64,000 bases of DNA from Entomospira culicis (GTDB taxonomy: Bacteria; Spirochaetota; Spirochaetia; WRBN01). Position numbers and translations under genes: made by a program. This document shows, in pieces, positions 59,246 to 64,000 of this stretch (positions within the stretch are counted from its first letter, which is position 1; each line of letters starts with the position of its first letter). A model generated the notes under the pieces. That model made no database searches. It was not told the DNA's origin and worked only from the letters and a program-made list of their open reading frames with translations. The DNA lies in NCBI RefSeq assembly GCF_028748145.1, contig NZ_CP118181.1, positions 255,433 to 319,432 on the forward strand. Direction: 5' to 3'.

Positions 59246-60808
59246 TTATAGTAGTTTATCAATCTCTTGACGTAAGAGGTGAACTTGCGGCCCAATGATC
59301 ACTTGTAAGGCTTGATCCCCCACGTGAATCACACCGGTTGCGCCTAACCGTTTGAGCTGGGCATCATCGACCAATTTAGCATCGTGAATTTCTAGGCGAA
59401 GGCGCGTAATGCAGTTGTCCAACGAGAGGATATTTTCTCTTCCCCCCAACGCATTCAAGTAGAGTTGCGCTCTGCTATTGGCGCCATCGCCTAGGGGATC
59501 ATCTTGGGTAGCCTCTGGGCTCTCTATGATCTCCCGTCCGGGGGTTTTGAGATTCTTTTTCCTAATCACCATGCGAAAGACGACGTAGTAAAGCACTCCC
59601 CAGATCGGGCCTATCACCAAAATGAGCCACCAACGGGTATCGTTGCCTTGCAAGACGCCGTAAATAACCAGATCAATAAGATTACCGTCGGTGTTGCCAA
59701 TGCGGATACCCAATAAGGCGACCACCATTGCGCCAAGCCCGGTCATGATGGCGTGGAAGAGAAAGAGCATCGGGCTAATGAACAAGAATAAAAATTCGAT
59801 AGGCTCGGTAATACCCCCCACCACCGAGGCGATAACGCCAGAGAGAAAGAGACTTTTTATGACGGGGCGATTCTCTTTGAACGCAGTGTGGTACATCGCT
59901 AATGTTACGGCAGGTAGCCCAAAGAGGAATGAAGGCATCTTGCCTTGTGATAAAAATTGCGTGGCACTAGCGGAAATCTCATACCCATCGCGGATTTGCG
60001 CGTAAAAGATATTAAGCGCCCCATGAACCATTTGGTCGCCAACTAGTTCACTGCCACCGATTTCGGTAAAGCGCACCATCGCAACCAAAATATGATGCAA
60101 TCCAATCGGAATCAACAAGCGCTCGCTGGTAAAAAAGACCATCGGGGCAAAGATACCCGATTTTTGGATTAACCCGCCCAAGGCGACAATCGCGTTACTA
60201 AAGAATGGCCAGATAAATGGGACAATCAAACCCATCACCGAGGCCACCAATGCACTAATAATGGGGACAAAGCGCGGCCCACCAAAGAAGGCGAAGGCAT
60301 CGGGAAGTTTGATGGTATAAAAGCGCGTGTGTAATCTTGCCACAATTGCACCAACCATAATACCGCCTAATACGCCCGTATCGATGGTGTGGATGCCCAT
60401 GATCGTACTCTGTCCTAAAGATCGATAGAGTGTTGGATCGCTTGGAATCATTTGGTGAAACTGGAGCGCAAAGTTCGTTCCCAGATGCATCGCCATAAAG
60501 CCAACAAAGCCGGCAAAGGCTGCGACGCCTTTCTCTTGTCGGCTTAGCCCTAACGGAATAGCGATGGCAAACATAATGCTTAAATTACTAAAGGCAAGCC
60601 CACCAATCTGGCTCATGTAGCCAAAGAGATAGCGCATGGGCAGGCTACTTAAGAGGGGGAAACGTGCGAGCATGTCGCTAGAGGTAAAGGCCGAGCCAAT
60701 CCCCAATAATAAGCCCATCGCCGCCAAGAGGGAGACGGGTAACATGAAGGTTTTGCCTAGGCTCTGAAAGTAGCCCCAAAAATTTGATTTGTGTGGTTGT
60801 TTTTGCAT
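59246..60808 (-). CDS. malX: PTS EIICB transporter, MalX/glucose family
   Basis: A 520-aa PTS permease with an EIIC domain of about ten membrane segments and a C-terminal EIIB domain whose phosphorylated Cys (near residue 466) lies in SLDNCITRLRL. The long stretches shared with E. coli MalX (GKTFMLPVSLLA, KGVAAFAGFVG, LPDAFAFFGG, ERLLIPIGLHH, GNTDGN) and the neighbouring malY give the name. It takes up and phosphorylates glucose or maltose-like sugar; an EIIA must be supplied from elsewhere. The ATG at 60808 is 7-9 nt after AAAAGGA. Confidence 0.93.
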   Translation of the reverse strand: MQKQPHKSNFWGYFQSLGKTFMLPVSLLAAMGLLLGIGSAFTSSDMLARFPLLSSLPMRYLFGYMSQIGGLAFSNLSIMFAIAIPLGLSRQEKGVAAFAGFVGFMAMHLGTNFALQFHQMIPSDPTLYRSLGQSTIMGIHTIDTGVLGGIMVGAIVARLHTRFYTIKLPDAFAFFGGPRFVPIISALVASVMGLIVPFIWPFFSNAIVALGGLIQKSGIFAPMVFFTSERLLIPIGLHHILVAMVRFTEIGGSELVGDQMVHGALNIFYAQIRDGYEISASATQFLSQGKMPSFLFGLPAVTLAMYHTAFKENRPVIKSLFLSGVIASVVGGITEPIEFLFLFISPMLFLFHAIMTGLGAMVVALLGIRIGNTDGNLIDLVIYGVLQGNDTRWWLILVIGPIWGVLYYVVFRMVIRKKNLKTPGREIIESPEATQDDPLGDGANSRAQLYLNALGGRENILSLDNCITRLRLEIHDAKLVDDAQLKRLGATGVIHVGDQALQVIIGPQVHLLRQEIDKLL

Positions 60809-60865
60809 GAAGATTTTCCTTTTATGTAGATCGCGGTTCGTTTTTCTCTTAGAAACTTCTCTATG

Positions 60866-60894
60866 ATTATACAATAAAATATTTTTTGTGTATA
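60866..60894 (-). promoter_or_regulatory. Promoter of malX-malY with palindromic operator
   Basis: On the minus strand TATACA (60889-60894), 17 nt, TATAAT (60866-60871). The region 60868-60894 is also a near-palindrome with TATACA and TGTATA ends and A/T-rich inner arms that covers the whole promoter spacer, as a repressor site would. Confidence 0.65.
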
Positions 60895-60983
60895 GATGGC
60901 ATCGGGTCTATTTTCTGGTAGATTTTTTTGATTTTTTGATGTATAGTTATAGAAATAGCTCATGATTGAAGGAGAATATTCTT

Positions 60984-62240
60984 ATGGCTTTACATGTGAT
61001 GGATGAGGCGAATCGTTGTTTGCAGTGTAAAAAACCTTTTTGTCGCGACGGTAATCCCACTAAACCAGAAAAAGATGGTTGCCCGATTCGTACCAATATT
61101 CCTGAGGTGATTCGTCTTTTTAAAGAGAATAAGTTAGATGAGGCGGGGAAGTTGCTCTTTGATAATAATCCCTTATCATTGGTCTGTAGTCTAGTTTGCG
61201 ACCACGAGAGCCAATGTGAGGGCAGTTGTGTGCTCAATCATAAGGGCGTGCCGGTGCACTTTTCTACTATTGAACATTATATTTCTGATCTTTATAGTCA
61301 AAAAATGCAAGTAGTCCCTGCGCCTAGTAATGGTATTCGCGTGGGGATTATCGGCTCTGGCCCAGCGGGCATTACCATCGCCATTATTCTTTCACAGATG
61401 GGCTATCAAGTGACAATTTTTGAGAGTAAAGAGAAGATCGGTGGCGTTTTGCGCTATGGGATTCCTGCATTTAGATTGCCACACTCGATATTGGAGAATA
61501 TTGAACAGCGCCAACTCATTGACCGCGGGGTAAAAATTCGCCCTAACACCTTGATCGGTGGGGCTATCGGTCTGGATGATCTCTTTAACGATGGCTACAA
61601 AGCGATCTTTGTGGGTACGGGTGTCTGGAAGCCAAATGCGCTCAAAATTAAGGGCGAGACCTTTGGTCATGTGCATTATGGCATTAATTATCTCAATAGT
61701 CCGGATAGCTTTAGGTTGGGTAAACGAGTTATCGTGATTGGTGCTGGTAATGCTGCCATGGATGTGGCACGCACGGCGTTGCGTAAGGGCGTAGAACACC
61801 TCACGTGCTTCTCTATCACCTCTGAGGTAGCGGCCAGTCATTACGAATTTAGCTATGCACAGCTGGAGGGCGTTCATTTTGCTTACAATAAGCGTCCTGT
61901 AGAGATCACGGATGAAGGGGTTATCTTTATCGATGTAACCCAAGATGAGGCAGGTGATTTTATTGATGTTGCCGGCACGCAAGCGCTTCATCTTGCCGAT
62001 AGCGTGATCGTTTCGATTAGTCAAGGTCCTCAGAATAACTTAGTAAAAACCACCAAGGGGCTAGAGGCAAACCAGCGTGGCTTGCTCACCACCGATGACT
62101 TAGGGCACACCTCACGCGCGGGAGTATTTGCCTCAGGCGACGTGGTACGTGGCGCACGCACCGTGGTAGAGGCGGTAGCCCATAGTAAAGTGGTTGCAAA
62201 GGCCATGCATGAGTATATGCAAAGCTTACCTAAAGCGTAG
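60984..62240 (+). CDS. GltD-like NAD(P)H-dependent oxidoreductase
   Basis: A 418-aa flavin-linked protein of the glutamate synthase small subunit/NfnB-like family. The N-terminal Cys-rich stretch (CLQCKKPFC, then CPIRTN) and a second CSLVC/CEGSC group bind Fe-S clusters. Two Rossmann motifs follow: GIIGSGPAGI for FAD and VIGAGNAAMD for NAD(P). No glutamate synthase large subunit is beside it. It may make glutamate with a partner encoded elsewhere, or serve another electron transfer. The ATG at 60984 follows GAAGGAG by 7-8 nt. Confidence 0.85.
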   Translation: MALHVMDEANRCLQCKKPFCRDGNPTKPEKDGCPIRTNIPEVIRLFKENKLDEAGKLLFDNNPLSLVCSLVCDHESQCEGSCVLNHKGVPVHFSTIEHYISDLYSQKMQVVPAPSNGIRVGIIGSGPAGITIAIILSQMGYQVTIFESKEKIGGVLRYGIPAFRLPHSILENIEQRQLIDRGVKIRPNTLIGGAIGLDDLFNDGYKAIFVGTGVWKPNALKIKGETFGHVHYGINYLNSPDSFRLGKRVIVIGAGNAAMDVARTALRKGVEHLTCFSITSEVAASHYEFSYAQLEGVHFAYNKRPVEITDEGVIFIDVTQDEAGDFIDVAGTQALHLADSVIVSISQGPQNNLVKTTKGLEANQRGLLTTDDLGHTSRAGVFASGDVVRGARTVVEAVAHSKVVAKAMHEYMQSLPKA

Positions 62241-62259
62241 TATTTTCAACAAAAAGATA

Positions 62260-62297
62260 CCCCGTATCGTCTATATTATAATGTAAGAGATACGGGG
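62260..62297. terminator. Terminator between convergent genes
   Basis: CCCCGTATC (62260-62268) pairs with GATACGGGG (62289-62297). On the minus strand it is followed by TATCTTTTTG, which suits the EF-G gene; on the plus strand AAGTTTTG follows. Confidence 0.75.
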
Positions 62298-62307
62298 AAG
62301 TTTTGTT

Positions 62308-64000
62308 CTAGTTTGTCTTCTTCTCATAGTGGGAAAATTTCATCGAGAAGGAGGCGCGCCCTTGGCTCTGACTACGTAACTCGGTGCTGTAGCCAAACAT
62401 CTTGGTGAGCGGAGCTTGCACGTCGAGCAACTGAATATTATCCTGCATATCTACCCCCATTACAATACCGCCACGCGTCGTGAGTTTGCTAATGACCTCG
62501 CCCACATAGTCGTTAGGCACCTCGATGATCACCGCCATCACAGGTTCCAAGAGGATCGGATTGGCCTCGGTACAGGCTTTTTCGGTGAGTATCGCACCTA
62601 AACTTTGATAGGCAACTTCGTGGGCAAGCTCCTCATTGTATTGCACACTCTGGATGGTGACGTGGATATCCAAGCAGGCGTAGCCCATCACGATACCCGA
62701 AGCAAGCGAAGCTTCAATCCCACGAATGATCGCTTGTTGAAGTTCATCGGGTAGGGTTTTGGCTAGCTCATTGGTGATGCGATTACCAGCGCCGCGCTCG
62801 TTAGGTGCTACGTGGAGGGTGAGACCAGCGAAGGACTCTTTGCCGTTAATTGGGCGATCGAAGGTCTCGGTGAGGGTGGCACTGCCTTCAATGCTTTCAC
62901 GATAGCTAACTTGTGGTTTACCGACATTAAATTGTGCTTTAAAGTCATCCCTCGCTCGCGTGGTGAGGACATCGAGATGGAGCTCCCCCATGCCACTAAT
63001 CAACAATTGCCCCGTCTCACTATTCTCTTTAAGGAGGAAGGTCGGATCTTCGCGTTGGAGTAGCGTCATTACCTCTTTGAGTTTATCGAGATCGGCAAGG
63101 CTCTTTGGCTCAATAGCGATGGAGATGACTGGCTCGGGAAAGTCAATCGATTCGAGGACTACGTTTAAGCCATCGGTGATGGTATCTCCCGTCTGCGCGA
63201 GTTTAAAGCCCTGAATCACACCGACATCGCCGGCTTTTAGTTCATTGATCTGCTCGGGCGTGCGCGCGTGCATGCGGTAGAGTTTGCCAATACGCTCTTT
63301 CTTCTCCTTGCCCACGTTGAGCACCATCGTACCGCTCTTAATGCTACCGGCATAGACCCTCGCATAACAGAGCGCCCCGCTCTCTTTGTCTTGCTGAATT
63401 TTAAAGATCAATGCGACAAAATCCTTGGTAGAAAGACGCGAAATAGCAATCTCTTCGCGTTTATTCTTACTGACCAATTTAGCTGGCACGTCGCCAAGCT
63501 CAAAGGGATCGGGCAGGAAGTGGGTAACGGCATCCAAAAGCGGTTGCACGCCCTTGTTTTTAAGGGCACTGCCCATCAATACGGGGGTAAGCTCGCGTGC
63601 AATCGTAAGACGGCGAAGCTCGCTAAGAATAAGATCTTGTGGAATCTCGGCCTCTTCTAGCAAGAGCGTAATAAGCTCTTCGCTATAGGTAGAGAGGGTA
63701 TCAAGCATTTGATCTCGCGCCTCTTGGGCTTGCTCGAGGTGTTCGCTCGGAATGGGGGAGCTGATTACCGTTGCCCCCTGTGAGGATTCGTCAAATTGCA
63801 GATACTGCATGGTAATGAGATCGATGAGACCGAGTAACTCTTCTTGTTGATAGATGGGCAGTTGCAGTGCCAGTGGTTTGGTGTGGAGCTTTTCTTCGAT
63901 CTGCTTTAATACATGGAGATAGTTGGCACCGGTGCGATCGAGCTTGTTAATGAAGGCGATGCGTGGCACGTGATACTTGTTTGCCTGTCGCCAGACGGTC
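62308..64000 (-). CDS. fusA: Elongation factor G (5' part outside window)
   Basis: The 3' 564 codons of an EF-G gene. The first visible codons give TVWRQANKYHVPRIAFINKLDR, the NK-x-D G4 motif of the GTPase domain, after which come domain II, the III-V series and the end EMFGY-like LTKMFGYSTELRSQSQGRASF. EF-G moves tRNA and mRNA after peptide bond formation. Spirochaetes often have two EF-G genes with split roles in translocation and recycling; which one this is cannot be told from the part visible. A terminator follows the stop. The start lies beyond 64000. Confidence 0.93.
   Translation of the reverse strand, partial: TVWRQANKYHVPRIAFINKLDRTGANYLHVLKQIEEKLHTKPLALQLPIYQQEELLGLIDLITMQYLQFDESSQGATVISSPIPSEHLEQAQEARDQMLDTLSTYSEELITLLLEEAEIPQDLILSELRRLTIARELTPVLMGSALKNKGVQPLLDAVTHFLPDPFELGDVPAKLVSKNKREEIAISRLSTKDFVALIFKIQQDKESGALCYARVYAGSIKSGTMVLNVGKEKKERIGKLYRMHARTPEQINELKAGDVGVIQGFKLAQTGDTITDGLNVVLESIDFPEPVISIAIEPKSLADLDKLKEVMTLLQREDPTFLLKENSETGQLLISGMGELHLDVLTTRARDDFKAQFNVGKPQVSYRESIEGSATLTETFDRPINGKESFAGLTLHVAPNERGAGNRITNELAKTLPDELQQAIIRGIEASLASGIVMGYACLDIHVTIQSVQYNEELAHEVAYQSLGAILTEKACTEANPILLEPVMAVIIEVPNDYVGEVISKLTTRGGIVMGVDMQDNIQLLDVQAPLTKMFGYSTELRSQSQGRASFSMKFSHYEKKTN

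Noticed and set aside
61392-62024. A 210-codon minus-strand open frame inside the GltD-like gene
   Set aside because: It is a shadow of the plus-strand gene, whose FAD and NAD motifs are clear.
1-64000. CRISPR arrays, rRNA, insertion sequences and prophage genes
   Set aside because: No regularly spaced repeats, no rRNA-like sequence and no transposase or phage structural proteins were seen.

Overview
The window looks like the chromosome of a motile, fermentative spirochaete of the Treponema/Borrelia-like order Spirochaetales. The evidence is a CheA gene overlapping a CheW gene that carries a CheR-like C-terminal domain (an arrangement known from treponemes), an flhA-flhF-flhG flagellar cluster, a ThrRS without the TGS domain, an HrpA helicase of Borrelia-like length, and an M23 peptidase-bactofilin-YaaR-RicT operon. 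The species is not identifiable from this sequence alone. Gene density is very high: no gap exceeds about 260 bp. There is no rRNA, insertion sequence, prophage or CRISPR array.

Layout. 1-3.7 kb (minus): chemotaxis cheA and a cheW-cheR-like fusion cut by the window edge. 4-14 kb: housekeeping genes (RNase Z, GalE, HAD phosphatase, zinc-ribbon protein, MutL, HrpA, an N6-adenine methyltransferase, IspH). 14-20.5 kb: GNAT acetyltransferases, CTP synthase, tRNA-Arg(TCT), a single-chain type IIG-like restriction-modification enzyme, an AT-rich orphan and tRNA-Leu(TAA). 20.5-28 kb: CoaD, three exported repeat proteins, GlyRS, an IMPDH/GMP-reductase-like orphan and an OmpR-type two-component pair. 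28-32 kb: a peptide-type ABC transporter with two permeases and two ATPases but no binding protein. 32-37 kb: metal chaperone, ThrRS and three tandem paralogous outer-membrane-type proteins. 36.4-44.5 kb: a secreted protein and a large P-loop/TPR protein, then the M23-bactofilin-YaaR-RicT operon, rpsD and membrane/secreted orphans. 44.5-50 kb: NagA, a lipoprotein, a Cache-GGDEF-degenerate HD-GYP regulator and pyruvate kinase. 50-55 kb: flhA-flhF-flhG. 54.7-64 kb: ManA, an MFS transporter, a secreted orphan, malY-malX, a GltD-like oxidoreductase and the 3' part of an EF-G gene.

How the genes work together. Sugar uptake and use (MalX PTS, NagA, ManA, GalE, pyruvate kinase) together with peptide import suggest a fermentative, host- or polymer-associated life. 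CheA/CheW-CheR, FlhA/F/G and the GGDEF protein belong to motility and its control. The M23/bactofilin pair probably shapes the cell wall. Most genes show clear Shine-Dalgarno sites; several start with GTG or TTG. Many promoters have a 17-nt spacer, and several use TTGCAA as the -35 box.

The most noteworthy features are: the CheW-CheR fusion with an altered SAM motif; the 958-aa protein that looks like a cyclase-like/STAND/TPR protein with both Walker motifs eroded; the IMPDH/GMP-reductase-like barrel without its catalytic loop; the GGDEF protein with a worn-out HD-GYP domain; the tRNA-flanked restriction-modification segment; and the tandem beta-barrel paralogues. I did not find a clear-cut, wholly new multi-gene system. 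The best candidates for something undescribed are the 36.4-39.8 kb secreted/P-loop pair and the 24.9 kb barrel protein.
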